DNA of 64,000 nt. It comes from Mucilaginibacter gossypiicola. Lineage in GTDB: Bacteria; Bacteroidota; Bacteroidia; Sphingobacteriales; Sphingobacteriaceae. Both the position numbers and the translations under genes were made by a program. Of the stretch, positions 9,084 through 18,596 are shown piece by piece. Location of the stretch: NCBI RefSeq assembly GCF_900110105.1, contig NZ_FOCL01000007.1, positions 62,001 to 126,000 of the forward strand. Direction: 5' to 3'. The notes beneath the pieces are model-generated. The model worked only from the letters and a program-made list of their open reading frames with translations. It ran no database searches and had not been told where the DNA came from. How positions within the stretch are numbered: position 1 is the first letter of the stretch; the number at the start of each line of letters is the position of its first letter.

Positions 9084-9483
9084 GATGCAAAACTCTTAAT
9101 CAGATTTTTCTGGGACAATAACCGATTGTGGGGGTAATTGAGGCGGTTGACAAAGCTAATGGCAGCTGGAACCAGGGCCATCGTCCGGTTATTGGACGAT
9201 AGATGACCCTATTTAGAATATCTTCACTGGAGGGTGCAGATCAGTTGGAAATTTTGATATAAAAAATCATGTCGGGCAGTCTGCCCCGAATTTATTTAGG
9301 GAACGAAGTAATCCCGTAGCTATACAGATTCGATACGCATTGGCTACGAGATTGCCACCTTACGCCCGCAATGACTGAATAGCCCGGAATTTGCGGATCT
9401 CAGGGAGATCAAGATTCGTTAAGGTCGGCGGAATTCATTTTATAAGTTCACCGGTATAGAAAACATGATCAAAAAGAACGTTG
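9084..9483. other. 400-bp intergenic region with a dispersed repeat and a small hairpin
   Basis: It holds a 7-bp hairpin (ATCGTCC/GGACGAT, 9180-9200) upstream of the small secreted ORF, a GC-rich GGGCA/TGCCC hairpin near 9274-9287, and the dispersed palindromic repeat at 9299-9375. I saw no coding signal. Confidence 0.6.
9299..9375 (-). repeat. dispersed imperfect-palindromic repeat, family 1, copy A
   Basis: Read on the minus strand it begins GTCATTGCGGGCGTAAGG and continues TGGCAATCTCGTAGCCAATG. It matches the element at 38573-38657 over nearly its whole length, with about a dozen differences and one short gap. The element folds on itself through CAATCTCgTAGC / GCTA-GGGAT-like arms. It resembles a non-autonomous palindromic element scattered in intergenic DNA. 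Confidence 0.8.
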
Positions 9484-10176
9484 CTAACTATTAAAGTTGT
9501 CTATAATTGGCAAGAGGTCCATGAGCTGATTGATGATATGATCCGGCTTTGCCACGAGCAGTTGTTCCATCGTATGGGCTCCGGTAGTTATACCGATGGT
9601 CAGGCCGCAGCCTGCATTTTTTCCCTCTCCGATATCAATGGCCGAATCACCCACTTTCACTACCGCCGTTGAATCTGAAATACCAAATTTGTTCATTGCC
9701 AGATAGATCATGTCCGGATTTGGCCGGTTTCTGCTCACGTCAGAATCGGTGACAAGCGCGTCGAAATCAACTCCTTCATGCCATCTTATTTTTTTAATGA
9801 TCGACCGGGCGGTTACACCGTCGTACCCGGTATTTAATACCGTTAATATGCCACGCTCTTTCAAAGCGCTGAAAAGCGCCAAAGCGCCATTTTGAGGTTG
9901 AATATCAGCTGTGCTGTATGCTGCTGCCAGATCTGTGATGAAGTTTGCATATATCTGTTCTGTGAGCGCCTCATCTTCCATATTGGCATAGCTTTTCAGT
10001 ACCGACCGGATAGCCTGCTTTTTTTCCATACCGGCACCTTCTGCCAATACCTGGTCAAGATCGACATCAACCCCGGCTTCATTGATGGCTTTCCGAAGCG
10101 TTTTGTAAACTACGTTATCTTCGTTTACCGTTGTTCCTGCCATGTCGAAAACAACCATCTTAATCTTACTTTTCAT
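9484..10176 (-). CDS. phosphonatase-like HAD-superfamily hydrolase
   Basis: 230 residues from the ATG at 10176; an upstream in-frame start at 10224 would add 16 residues before the conserved fold and is less likely. HAD motif I is VVFDMAGTTV (Asp11 nucleophile, with the DxAGTT form seen in phosphonatases). Motif II is NTGYD, motif III lies around RNRPNPDM and motif IV is GDSAIDIGEG. The helical cap follows motif I. The sequence fits the 'phosphonatase-like' group, whose members share the fold of phosphonoacetaldehyde hydrolase. Whether a Schiff-base lysine is present (a KK occurs in GMEKKQAI) cannot be decided. It has no phosphonate genes beside it. Cytoplasmic. Confidence 0.85.
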   Translation of the reverse strand: MKSKIKMVVFDMAGTTVNEDNVVYKTLRKAINEAGVDVDLDQVLAEGAGMEKKQAIRSVLKSYANMEDEALTEQIYANFITDLAAAYSTADIQPQNGALALFSALKERGILTVLNTGYDGVTARSIIKKIRWHEGVDFDALVTDSDVSRNRPNPDMIYLAMNKFGISDSTAVVKVGDSAIDIGEGKNAGCGLTIGITTGAHTMEQLLVAKPDHIINQLMDLLPIIDNFNS

Positions 10177-10668
10177 TACAAAATATATTAGCTCAGTGTT
10201 GCACAAAATTCGTTCATCACACATTGGTTAGTTTTTAAAGCATTTGCTGTTTAGCTTCGGTGCTTCCAGAAGTGTTTGATGATAAACGTTTAGCAAAACT
10301 AAACAAAGTTTAATTTAAATGAGCCTGTTTTGTGTTAAGCTTGCATTAATAAATCAGGATGTGGTAAGTATCAGGATGTGGTAAGAATAAGACAGCTCTT
10401 GATTTCATAAAGAAACCCAACAGGAAAATACCCGCTGGGTTACCAGGCCCTGACCGCAGCGCCCGTTACTTGAAAATTGGCTTATAAAATATCTTTCCGG
10501 TCTGTGAACATGACGATGACTTCGACCGGTTAAATCAAAAAAAAGAAATTTTTATGTCACTCCGGGGGCTTTTGACCACTCTTACTTGTAAATTCCACCC
10601 CACGAAGGGCGACATAAATTTATTTTACAGACCTCTCTTTAAATATTTGGACGATGCGCGGGGCAAGG
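10177..10668. other. intergenic region, about 490 bp, no gene seen
   Basis: It contains a 17-bp tandem duplication (10354-10387) and an AACCCA...TGGGTT hairpin-like stretch near 10416-10440. I found no convincing coding region, RNA gene or mobile element. Confidence 0.5.
10354..10387. repeat. 17-bp tandem duplication
   Basis: The unit TCAGGATGTGGTAAGta occurs twice in direct succession (10354-10370 and 10371-10387), with one difference at the second last base. It is probably a replication-slippage duplication; a regulatory role is possible but unsupported. Confidence 0.7.
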
Positions 10669-11265
10669 TTATTTGCCGGCTCCGGGAGCCGGTATAAATG
10701 CCGGAACAATGTTCTTATAGGGTGAAAGTGATTTCAAATAATGAAAAATAGCTTTAACATCTCGGTCTTGAAGTGCAACGAAATTTTGCCATGGCATAGG
10801 CGGCATCAATGTCCTTGAGCCATCGAGCCCCTTAAACTTTCCATGTGTGAGCGCGTTTTTAAACTGTGCTTCTGTCCAGGTGCCGATACCTGTATCATCT
10901 GGTCTGAGGTTAGCTGCAAAGCTGGTGCCCCAGGGACCCATGGCTGCCGTTGCGTCACCGGTAAAAACTACATATCCTTTTTTTACCAGGTCGGCGGGGT
11001 ATTCCGGAACTGGTTTGTTGGCCGGAAAGCCGGAAAGCATGCTAAGGGAATCAATCGCCGGCCCGTGCGGTGTCATATATTTGGGCGAATGGCAATCATT
11101 ACATCCCATTGTGGTAACCAGGTACTCACCGCGCTTAACAAGCATAGTACCTGAAATGGTGTCGGCTTGTACACTACTTTGTTCTTTTGCCCTGCCCCCG
11201 CAGGATACAAGCGAATAAACAAGTAACATTAACGCCGGGGTGAAGACCAATACTTTTTTGTTCAT
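10669..11265 (-). CDS. c-type cytochrome lipoprotein
   Basis: 198 residues. The signal peptide ends in lipobox LVSC (Cys22), so the protein is predicted to be membrane-anchored. One haem-binding CxxCH motif (CNDCH, residues 55-59) is present, and a distal Met ligand is likely in TLMPPMPW. The LVKRGEYLVTTMGCNDCHSP opening is typical of the class I cytochromes attached to dehydrogenases. It is probably an electron carrier in the periplasm. No dehydrogenase lies directly beside it; the PQQ-type sugar dehydrogenase at 38882 is a possible but distant partner. Confidence 0.92.
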   Translation of the reverse strand: MNKKVLVFTPALMLLVYSLVSCGGRAKEQSSVQADTISGTMLVKRGEYLVTTMGCNDCHSPKYMTPHGPAIDSLSMLSGFPANKPVPEYPADLVKKGYVVFTGDATAAMGPWGTSFAANLRPDDTGIGTWTEAQFKNALTHGKFKGLDGSRTLMPPMPWQNFVALQDRDVKAIFHYLKSLSPYKNIVPAFIPAPGAGK

Positions 11266-11394
11266 GATAGCAGATCAGTGTTATAAATACTGATGCAAAG
11301 TAACCCTGAATGAATTTTTTAAACAATCCCCTAATTGAGTGACTCCGTCACCTGCTTCGGTTATCCGCTCAGTAACAAAAACGATTGAATTTTC

Positions 11395-12549
11395 TTATTC
11401 TGATTCGCTGGGGCCAAGCAGCTGCACCATTTGATCCAGTGCGTTAGAGCCGTGCATCCATTCCATCATATCAAGCGAAACCCGGGCTTCTGCGGCGGCT
11501 CTTTCACGCATTAGTGCTTCGTAAACAGCAATGGCACTTTGGATATCAATATATTGATCTCCGCACAAACAATCGCTTAATTCAAGGGCATCAAGCATTG
11601 CCAGGTTCACGCCTTCGCCCGATGGCGGCATGATATGCGCTGCATCGCCCAGCAGTGTAATATCGGGCTGTGCCTCCCAGGTTTGTTCAAAGGGAATACA
11701 ATACTGAGGGCGTATCAGCAGCGGATGACCGGCTTTTTCAAATAGCTGCAGCCAGATAGGCCCCCACTCAGGAAATTCTTTTCTGAACCAGGTAATCACC
11801 TGCGCCCCGGCCGGAAGATCAATTCCGTTTTCGTTGGTTTTTAAACTAAGATAAAAATCCAGGCTGCCATCACCTTTGGCCGATACATGGATATATTTCC
11901 CGCCGGCAAAAGCATAGATCTTTCCTCCTGCAAGTAGCCGGTGTATATCTGGCACATCGGTCTCTGCGTTATCTACGTTGCCCTGAACAATGGTCACGCC
12001 GGAGTAGCTGGCTTTATAACCGGTCACAAACGGACGGGTTTTGGAATTAGCGCCATCTGCGCCTATCACGATATCGGCAACGGCTGTGGTGCCATTATTA
12101 AATTCAAGTTTCCAGGCACCGTTTTGTCGTGACAATCCAGTTAAGTGACTATCCCAAATCACCGTGCCGGACCTAAGCGAGTTTAATAAAAGCGTCCGGA
12201 GAGAGCTGCGATCTATTTCCGGCCGCGTATAAATACTATCAAGATCTTCTTCGTCAGTCTGCCCGTCATGCTCATCGTAAAGGATCCTGGCTTGCGCGTC
12301 TACCACACGCCCTTTATCTGCGCCAGGCCGGTAAGCAAGCCGGAATGCGTCCATCAAACCTGCTGCCTTGATGGCTTTTAATCCTGATTCATAATGCAAG
12401 TCAAGTGTAGCTCCTTGCACCCTTACTTCTGGGTTAACGTCTCTTTCATAAACCTTTACATCTGCATTATTTAGTTGCAGAAGCCTGGCCAGCGTTAAAC
12501 CGCCCGGACCACCGCCAATGATGGCTATTTTTTTATTCGCTGCTAACAT
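11395..12549 (-). CDS. FAD-dependent monooxygenase related to Tet(X)
   Basis: 384 residues from the ATG at 12549; longer in-frame starts overlap the divergent AraC gene. It has FAD motif GGGPGGLTLARLL (residues 12 on), a Glu35-Arg36 pair after the second strand, the GATLDLH segment, and GDAAHIMPP (second FAD motif). The order and wording of these motifs follow Tet(X), the tetracycline 11a-hydroxylating flavoprotein. Several substrate-site positions differ, however: the Tet(X) His in GALHFG is Asp here (GSLDFY), and the MPPFAGQGVN loop is one residue shorter and lacks Phe (MPPSGEGVN). Tetracycline activity is therefore not implied; another aromatic substrate is possible. The divergent AraC regulator is the likely controller. 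Confidence 0.88.
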   Translation of the reverse strand: MLAANKKIAIIGGGPGGLTLARLLQLNNADVKVYERDVNPEVRVQGATLDLHYESGLKAIKAAGLMDAFRLAYRPGADKGRVVDAQARILYDEHDGQTDEEDLDSIYTRPEIDRSSLRTLLLNSLRSGTVIWDSHLTGLSRQNGAWKLEFNNGTTAVADIVIGADGANSKTRPFVTGYKASYSGVTIVQGNVDNAETDVPDIHRLLAGGKIYAFAGGKYIHVSAKGDGSLDFYLSLKTNENGIDLPAGAQVITWFRKEFPEWGPIWLQLFEKAGHPLLIRPQYCIPFEQTWEAQPDITLLGDAAHIMPPSGEGVNLAMLDALELSDCLCGDQYIDIQSAIAVYEALMRERAAAEARVSLDMMEWMHGSNALDQMVQLLGPSESE

Positions 12550-12581
12550 AGTTGCAAAATTGATATTATATTTATGGATAA

Positions 12582-12600
12582 AATAGCCTTGATTGCTATT
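12582..12600. promoter_or_regulatory. candidate operator between monooxygenase and AraC genes
   Basis: An inverted repeat AATAGC-N7-GCTATT lies in the 64-bp gap between the two divergent start codons. Its position suits binding by the AraC protein to control both genes; this is inference from placement only. Confidence 0.35.
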
Positions 12601-12613
12601 AAAATAGTCGTAA

Positions 12614-13588
12614 ATGAAAATAACTATCAGAGATAAAGGCGCAGGCATTGTACAGGAATTTGCCAAAGCGATAGGTGCAGAGGTCAAAGGTCGGTATACC
12701 TATATCCCGGAAAGTAAGGGCGGGGGCTATATTACTGGATTTTCCTGGGGGAGCGATATGCGGATGATGATCAGGAATTATCATCTTAACGAGGACCTAA
12801 TAATTGAACGAACAAATGATCTGGTGCAAGGGCAGGAGGATATGGTCTTTTTGCTAAGCGGGGTCCTGCCACTGGCTCAAAAGGAACTTTCGGCCGAAAA
12901 TGCATATGTATTGATCTGTAAACACGCCGTATCGTCTTTAATGGATATGCCGTCACATACCTTGTTTGGCAGTATCACAATTGCTGTTTCCATGGAGTAT
13001 CTGCGCAAAATATTCGGTCACCTTGAGCATCCCATAGCAGCAAGTGTTTTACATGCCGGCGAACATTTTGTGCTCGAAACAACTATATCTGCAGGGATGA
13101 TTACAGCGGCCGCCGACTTATTGAATATCCCTGTGCCCGAAGTACTGGAAAGCCAGTACAGTAAATTGAAATGCGAGGAATTACTGCATCATATCTTTGC
13201 GCTTTTAATACAGCGGGAGGCTGTGCCGTTAACCAATATCCATATTAAAGATATCAAAGCCGTTTATAGAGTAAAGGCCCAATTGCAAAATTTGTCTGGC
13301 AATCCGCCTGATGTTGCTGGCCTTGCAGCGGCGGCGGGAATGAGCGCACCCAAACTACGCAAACTTTTCAGGCAAACTTTCGGGAAAGGGGTTTTTGAAT
13401 ATTATCAGTCTGCCCGGATGCAGGAAGCGGCCCGGTTGCTGCGGGAAAAGCACCTGGCAGTCTCTGAGGTAGGGTATCAGCTGGGCTTTACCAATTTGAG
13501 CTACTTTTCCAGGATATTTGAGCAATACATCGGTATGAAACCCAAGAAATATGCCGTGACTTTCCAGTTGAACGCCAGTACGCGATAA
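12614..13588 (+). CDS. AraC-family transcriptional regulator
   Basis: 324 residues. The N-terminal 220 residues form an effector or dimerisation region of unrecognised type. The C-terminal 100 residues are a double helix-turn-helix domain: LAAAAGMSAPKLRKLFRQTF for the first HTH, then SEVGYQLGFTNLSYFSRIFE and GMKPKKYA, the classical AraC ending. The gene is divergent from the Tet(X)-like monooxygenase with 64 bp between starts, so it probably activates that gene in response to a small molecule. It lacks a signal peptide or transmembrane segment, so it acts in the cytoplasm. Confidence 0.93.
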   Translation: MKITIRDKGAGIVQEFAKAIGAEVKGRYTYIPESKGGGYITGFSWGSDMRMMIRNYHLNEDLIIERTNDLVQGQEDMVFLLSGVLPLAQKELSAENAYVLICKHAVSSLMDMPSHTLFGSITIAVSMEYLRKIFGHLEHPIAASVLHAGEHFVLETTISAGMITAAADLLNIPVPEVLESQYSKLKCEELLHHIFALLIQREAVPLTNIHIKDIKAVYRVKAQLQNLSGNPPDVAGLAAAAGMSAPKLRKLFRQTFGKGVFEYYQSARMQEAARLLREKHLAVSEVGYQLGFTNLSYFSRIFEQYIGMKPKKYAVTFQLNASTR

Positions 13589-13790
13589 AAATTGGTTCTT
13601 TCAGGGAAGGCACCTGCTTTTTAAAGCAACTTGCCCTGTTTCGCAGTTGACAATTTTTGCATTAAAGGCAAGGCTAATGCAAGCGGTTAGCAGCCAGTAA
13701 TCACAGGTCATTTAACTATCATATGGCTACGTATATAGAAAGTAAAAATAGTTACTTTTAGCCTTCAAAATATACCAGGAGTAATACCGG

Positions 13791-15419
13791 ATGACCAGAC
13801 TTATCAAGCTTCTTTTTACAATCTGTACAATTTTCTTTTTTAACCAGGTCATTGCGCAGCCGGGAACCGACAGCTTGCTGAAGAAGTTAAATAATGAATT
13901 GGCTAATCAGGATATCTATGTCCAAAAGAAACATAGTGATATTGATAAGCTGAATAAGCAATTGATAAGTGCGCACGCTCAAAGGGAAAAATATACTTTA
14001 TATGATTCTCTTTATGATCAGTATAAGTCTTTCAGTTATGATTCTGCTTATAATTATGCCAAAAAGTTGCAGGTATCATCACGTATCCTGAACGATCCTT
14101 TTTTGATTGCCTCTGCAAAAATGAAGCTGGCTTTTACGCTTCTTTCTTCAGGGCTGTTTAAAGAAACGCTTGAGGAATTAAATGGTATAGATTTAAGCAC
14201 GTTTCCTGTAAAAACGAAAGCGGAGTATTATTTCCTGAAGGCCCGGACTTACTTTGATTTGGCAGATTATGATAGAAACGCAGATTATACCGCCAAATAC
14301 AACCCGGTTGGCATCGGCTGTATTGATTCGGCCCTTGCATTCAGCGTTCCGGGTTCTCCTGGCTACCTGGAATTGAACGGGTTAAAAAACCTGAGGCTTG
14401 GACGCTATGATGATAGCAAAAATACTTATATCGCCTTATTGAAGTCACCCGGGCTAACGCCTCATAATTTTGCTGTTAACGCTTGTTGCCTGAGTTATAT
14501 TTACCAGGTAAAGGGCAATGAAGAACTATCAATGCAGTTGCTGATCAAAGCTGCTATTGCTGATATTCAATCCGCAACCAAAGAAACAGTGGCCAGCTAT
14601 AACCTGGCTAATTTATTGTACAAAAAAGGGGATATCAATAACGCCTATATTTATATCAAACAGGCAATGGATGAAGCCACTTTCTACGGGGCTTTGCAAC
14701 GCCAGGTAAAGATAAGCAGCATTCTGCCCATCATCGAGGCCGAACATATCAACCAGATAGAGCATCAAAAGAGATTACTCACTACTTACGCCGCTATCAT
14801 AACACTTTTGGTTATTGCAGTAGTGGCATTTGCAGTAATTGTATTTAAACAGCTTAAGAAATTGCGCATTGCAGATAATATTATTAAAGCTGCCAATGTA
14901 GCCTTGCAGGAAAACAATAAAGTGCTGGAAGAACTAAATGTTAATTTAAGTACCGCTAACAAGATCAAGAACGAGTACATCGGTTATTATTTTAATATCA
15001 ACTCTATTTACATCGAAAAACTCGAAAGTTTTCAAAAATCATTAGATAAGAAGCTCACCAGCAAGCGCTATGAAGATGCCTTGACAGCAGTCAGAAATCT
15101 GAATCTTGAAAAGGAGAGGCAGCAGCTGTTTCATACTTTCGACAATGTTTTTTTGAGGCTTTTTCCCGACTTCATCAGTAAATTCAATGCACTGTTTAAT
15201 AACGGTGAAGAAATTGCAATTGCCGATGGTCAGTTGCTTGGTACAGAGCATCGCATTTTTGCCCTCATCAGGATGGGAATTCACGATAATGACCGTATTG
15301 CCAAACTACTGGGATATTCAGTAAATACCATTTATTCCTATAAAAACCGTATCAAGAATAAATCATTCGTTCCTAACGACGAATTCGAAGAGCACATCAT
15401 GGCCATCGAAGCGGTTTAA
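13791..15419 (+). CDS. SusR-like membrane-spanning regulator (DUF6377 type) of the starch locus
   Basis: 542 residues. Layout: signal peptide (to about residue 22, ending IAQP), a TPR-like periplasmic sensor (about 30-315), one transmembrane helix (about 325-350, LLVIAVVAFAVIVF), a coiled coil (about 355-400), then a cytoplasmic part ending in a LuxR-like helix-turn-helix (EHRIFALIRMGIHDNDRIAKLLGYSVNTIYSYKNR). This is the architecture of SusR, which activates the Bacteroides starch utilisation system in response to maltose or longer oligomers. It lies 210 bp upstream of susC of an alpha-glucan locus, on the same strand, which supports the same role. Ligand specificity is inferred. Confidence 0.82.
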   Translation: MTRLIKLLFTICTIFFFNQVIAQPGTDSLLKKLNNELANQDIYVQKKHSDIDKLNKQLISAHAQREKYTLYDSLYDQYKSFSYDSAYNYAKKLQVSSRILNDPFLIASAKMKLAFTLLSSGLFKETLEELNGIDLSTFPVKTKAEYYFLKARTYFDLADYDRNADYTAKYNPVGIGCIDSALAFSVPGSPGYLELNGLKNLRLGRYDDSKNTYIALLKSPGLTPHNFAVNACCLSYIYQVKGNEELSMQLLIKAAIADIQSATKETVASYNLANLLYKKGDINNAYIYIKQAMDEATFYGALQRQVKISSILPIIEAEHINQIEHQKRLLTTYAAIITLLVIAVVAFAVIVFKQLKKLRIADNIIKAANVALQENNKVLEELNVNLSTANKIKNEYIGYYFNINSIYIEKLESFQKSLDKKLTSKRYEDALTAVRNLNLEKERQQLFHTFDNVFLRLFPDFISKFNALFNNGEEIAIADGQLLGTEHRIFALIRMGIHDNDRIAKLLGYSVNTIYSYKNRIKNKSFVPNDEFEEHIMAIEAV

Positions 15420-15629
15420 AGCTATTTCTTTCAAATTTCAAATCTATATTGGCGTGTTGTGGTTTGGTTGTAACTGTCTTATAGTTAGGTTTTTGTAGTT
15501 TTAAAATCTTTATATTTTCTATATCGGCCTCTCCGGCTATTGTCTTTAGCGCTTCGGCTCATTTTCTTTGAATCGTATTTGGCAGCAAGCCCTGATACGA
15601 AGTTAAACCCAATTTAAACCAATAATTTA

Positions 15630-18584
15630 ATGAAAAAGATTTACTTCTTGAGGTGTAATCTTATGCTGTTTCTTGTCTGTTTATGCAACTGGGCAATTGC
15701 CCAGTCTGGCACAATAGCAGGGCGTGTAATTGATGAAACCAACCAGCCCATACCGGGCGCAACTGTTCATGTTAAGGGGATAAGCCAGGCCACCGTTACC
15801 GATGCCAAAGGGCTGTTTAAAATTTCCGCAGGCGGGTCGGCTGCTATTGTCGTGGTGAGTTATGTTGGATACGATCCGCTGGAGAAAACAATTAATGCCG
15901 GTGAAACTGTAACCCTGCAATTAGTGCCTAATCAAAAAACATTGTCGGAGGTGGTAGTAGTGGGTTACGGAACAACCAAAAAGAAGGACCTTACAGGCTC
16001 CGTATCAACTATCGGCGCTAAAGACCTTAACCCCGGTACCGTTACTAACCCCCTGCAACAAATGGCCGGTAAGGCAGCAGGCGTAAACATCGTTCAGGTT
16101 GGCAGTGAACCAGGAGTTGCCCCCACAGTGCGGATTCGTGGTATCACGTCGCTTCAAGGCGGGAATGACCCGCTGGTGGTTGTTGACGGCATACAGGGCA
16201 ATATGGATCTGCTCAACCAGGTTCCGCCGACAGAAATAGCATCGGTAGATATTTTGAAGGATGCCTCTGCTACTGCGATATATGGCTCGCGCGGAGCGCC
16301 CGGAGTAATAATTATTACCACAAAAAAATCTGGTACCGGAAAGACAGCTGTGGAGTTCAACGAAAATGCTTCTGTGGATGTAATTCCCAAGAAGCTCCAG
16401 GTATTAAACGCTGCTCAGTGGACGCAGGAAGCCAACGCCTTAGGCGTAGATGTATCTGCAAATCATGGATCGAATACAGATTGGTTTGACCTGCTTACCC
16501 GCAACGGGATAACGCAAAACCATAACCTGGCTTTTGGCGGAGGCGCAAATGAGTTCAACTACCGCGCTTCAATAACTGCCATTGATCAAACCGGTATCGT
16601 TGCCAATTCAAACTACAAAAATTACATAGCGAGGATTACCGCAACTCAAAAGGCACTGGACGATAAGCTTACGCTCACCATGAACGTTAACAACGGAATT
16701 AACGAAGCTGCGTATGAGCCTAACGGCATTGGTAATGCTGCTTTTAGCTCTAACCTCATTACCCAGGCTGATATCGCCCGGCCAAGCGATCCGGTATTTA
16801 ATACCGACGGGAACTATTTCCGAGATGCGAACGTGTTTCAATACACCAATCCGTATGCCGTAAACCAGACTGTCAGGAACGATGTTAAAACCAACAATCT
16901 GTTTGGCAGCTTAATGGCCAATCTGGATATCTATAAAGGGCTTTCGGCAGGCTGGTTTGGCAGCTGGAGAAAGGTTGACGGTAATACAGGTTATTATTTA
17001 CCATCAGTATCAACCGTTCAAACAGCAATAGATAATAACGGGATAGGTAATATCAGCAATTGGCATAACGACGAAAAATTAATGGATATTAATTTAAGTT
17101 ATAAGCATGATTTCGGGAAGAACCATGTGGATGCCACCGCGGTATACGAATGGCAGGCCCAAACCTATAACGGCAGCTTTGTGCAAGGCAGGGGTTTCGT
17201 CAACGATTTGGCTTCTTATAATGCACTGCAACTGGGAGACATTTCAAAGGTTTTACAGGGAGATATTTCATCCTATAAAAATGATCGCCGGCTAATATCC
17301 TTTTTGGGCCGTTTAAATTATTCATTTGCTAACAAATACCTGTTGACAGCAAGCTTCAGGCGTGATGGCTCAACTGTATTTGGCGCAAATAACAAATGGG
17401 CCAATTTTCCTTCGGCTTCACTGGCATGGCGTGTTCTGGAGGAAGATTTCATGAAGAACCAACACCTGTTCAGCAATCTTAAATTGCGTATTGGTTACGG
17501 TATTACCGGTAACCAGCAGGGGATTGGCCCGCAAAACTCAATTGCATTGGTAGGGCAGGCAGGTACAGTATTTTTTGGCGGTACCACTATCCCTAACTAT
17601 GCTGCAACTCAAAATGCCAACCCAAATTTAAGATGGGAAACTATAAAACAGGCCAATGCTGGTTTGGATTTCGGTTTGTTTAATGACGTGCTTACCGGCA
17701 ACGTCGACGTGTATACAGCCAGGACAGATAACTTACTGTTTAACTATACAGTTCCTCTTGAAGGCCCTTTTTTAACTACGAACATACTGGCAAATGTGGG
17801 CAGCCTGCAAAAACGGGGTGTTGAGCTTTCGTTGAATTATAAAGTGATCCACACCGATAAAATGACCTTAACCCTTGCAGGCAACGGATCATATTTGCAA
17901 AGCAAGGTGTTGAGCCTTGGCGGCAATATAGAAGGATACGATATCCCTACAAATTATGTGGCCTGGGGCTCAAATGCCTACCTGGTTGTAGGTAAACCGA
18001 TAGGCACTTATCTTATCCTTAAACACAGTGGGGTTAACGCGCAGGGCGTTGAAACTGTAATTGGCCAGGATGCCAGCGGAAATGTAGACCAGGGACCGCA
18101 AAGTAAATACAGGTATGAGGAAGGCCAATCTTTACCTAAATACACCTACGCATTTACGCCGACTTTTACTTTTAAAAACTTTGATATGTCAATGGTTTGG
18201 CGCGGCTCTGGCGGTAATAAGATTTACAACGGGCTTCGCCGGAATTTAAGCATGCTCGAAAACCTGGGCAAGCAAAACTTACTGACCAGTGCCATCCCAA
18301 CCGGAATACATTCATCTCCATTTGGTTCTGACGAGTGGCTTGAAAGCGGAAACTTTTTAAGATGGGAGAACATGTCTGTAGGTTACCGTTTCAATGTTAC
18401 CAATGTGAAATTTATAAATGCTTTGCGTGTGTCTGTAACGGGCCAAAACCTGGCATTAATAACCAAATATTCGGGTCTCGACCCCGAAGTTGATGCCAGC
18501 GGAGGCAGCTCATCAGGCGGCGACTACGGTATCTATCCGCGCACAAGGACATTTTCGCTGGGTTTAAATGTAATTCTAAAATAA
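15630..18584 (+). CDS. susC: SusC-family TonB-dependent transporter of the alpha-glucan locus
   Basis: 984 residues. A signal peptide (ending AIAQ) is followed directly by a carboxypeptidase-D regulatory-like domain (GTIAGRVIDETNQPIPGATV), the plug with VVVGYGTTKKKDLTGS and SVDILKDASATAIYGSRG, and a 22-strand barrel ending GLNVILK. There is no STN domain, consistent with control by the SusR-like protein instead of a sigma/anti-sigma pair. It imports malto-oligosaccharides together with the SusD encoded 12 bp downstream. The substrate call rests on the GH13, GH31 and SusE genes that follow. Confidence 0.94.
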   Translation: MKKIYFLRCNLMLFLVCLCNWAIAQSGTIAGRVIDETNQPIPGATVHVKGISQATVTDAKGLFKISAGGSAAIVVVSYVGYDPLEKTINAGETVTLQLVPNQKTLSEVVVVGYGTTKKKDLTGSVSTIGAKDLNPGTVTNPLQQMAGKAAGVNIVQVGSEPGVAPTVRIRGITSLQGGNDPLVVVDGIQGNMDLLNQVPPTEIASVDILKDASATAIYGSRGAPGVIIITTKKSGTGKTAVEFNENASVDVIPKKLQVLNAAQWTQEANALGVDVSANHGSNTDWFDLLTRNGITQNHNLAFGGGANEFNYRASITAIDQTGIVANSNYKNYIARITATQKALDDKLTLTMNVNNGINEAAYEPNGIGNAAFSSNLITQADIARPSDPVFNTDGNYFRDANVFQYTNPYAVNQTVRNDVKTNNLFGSLMANLDIYKGLSAGWFGSWRKVDGNTGYYLPSVSTVQTAIDNNGIGNISNWHNDEKLMDINLSYKHDFGKNHVDATAVYEWQAQTYNGSFVQGRGFVNDLASYNALQLGDISKVLQGDISSYKNDRRLISFLGRLNYSFANKYLLTASFRRDGSTVFGANNKWANFPSASLAWRVLEEDFMKNQHLFSNLKLRIGYGITGNQQGIGPQNSIALVGQAGTVFFGGTTIPNYAATQNANPNLRWETIKQANAGLDFGLFNDVLTGNVDVYTARTDNLLFNYTVPLEGPFLTTNILANVGSLQKRGVELSLNYKVIHTDKMTLTLAGNGSYLQSKVLSLGGNIEGYDIPTNYVAWGSNAYLVVGKPIGTYLILKHSGVNAQGVETVIGQDASGNVDQGPQSKYRYEEGQSLPKYTYAFTPTFTFKNFDMSMVWRGSGGNKIYNGLRRNLSMLENLGKQNLLTSAIPTGIHSSPFGSDEWLESGNFLRWENMSVGYRFNVTNVKFINALRVSVTGQNLALITKYSGLDPEVDASGGSSSGGDYGIYPRTRTFSLGLNVILK

Positions 18585-18596
18585 TCAGGACAGATC

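Noticed and set aside
10416-10440. AACCCA...TGGGTT stem as a terminator for the cytochrome gene
   Set aside because: It is over 200 bp from the stop, short, and lacks a T run in the needed direction.
11395-12549. Calling the flavoprotein a tetracycline-resistance gene
   Set aside because: Key substrate-site positions of Tet(X) are changed, so only the family relation is supported.
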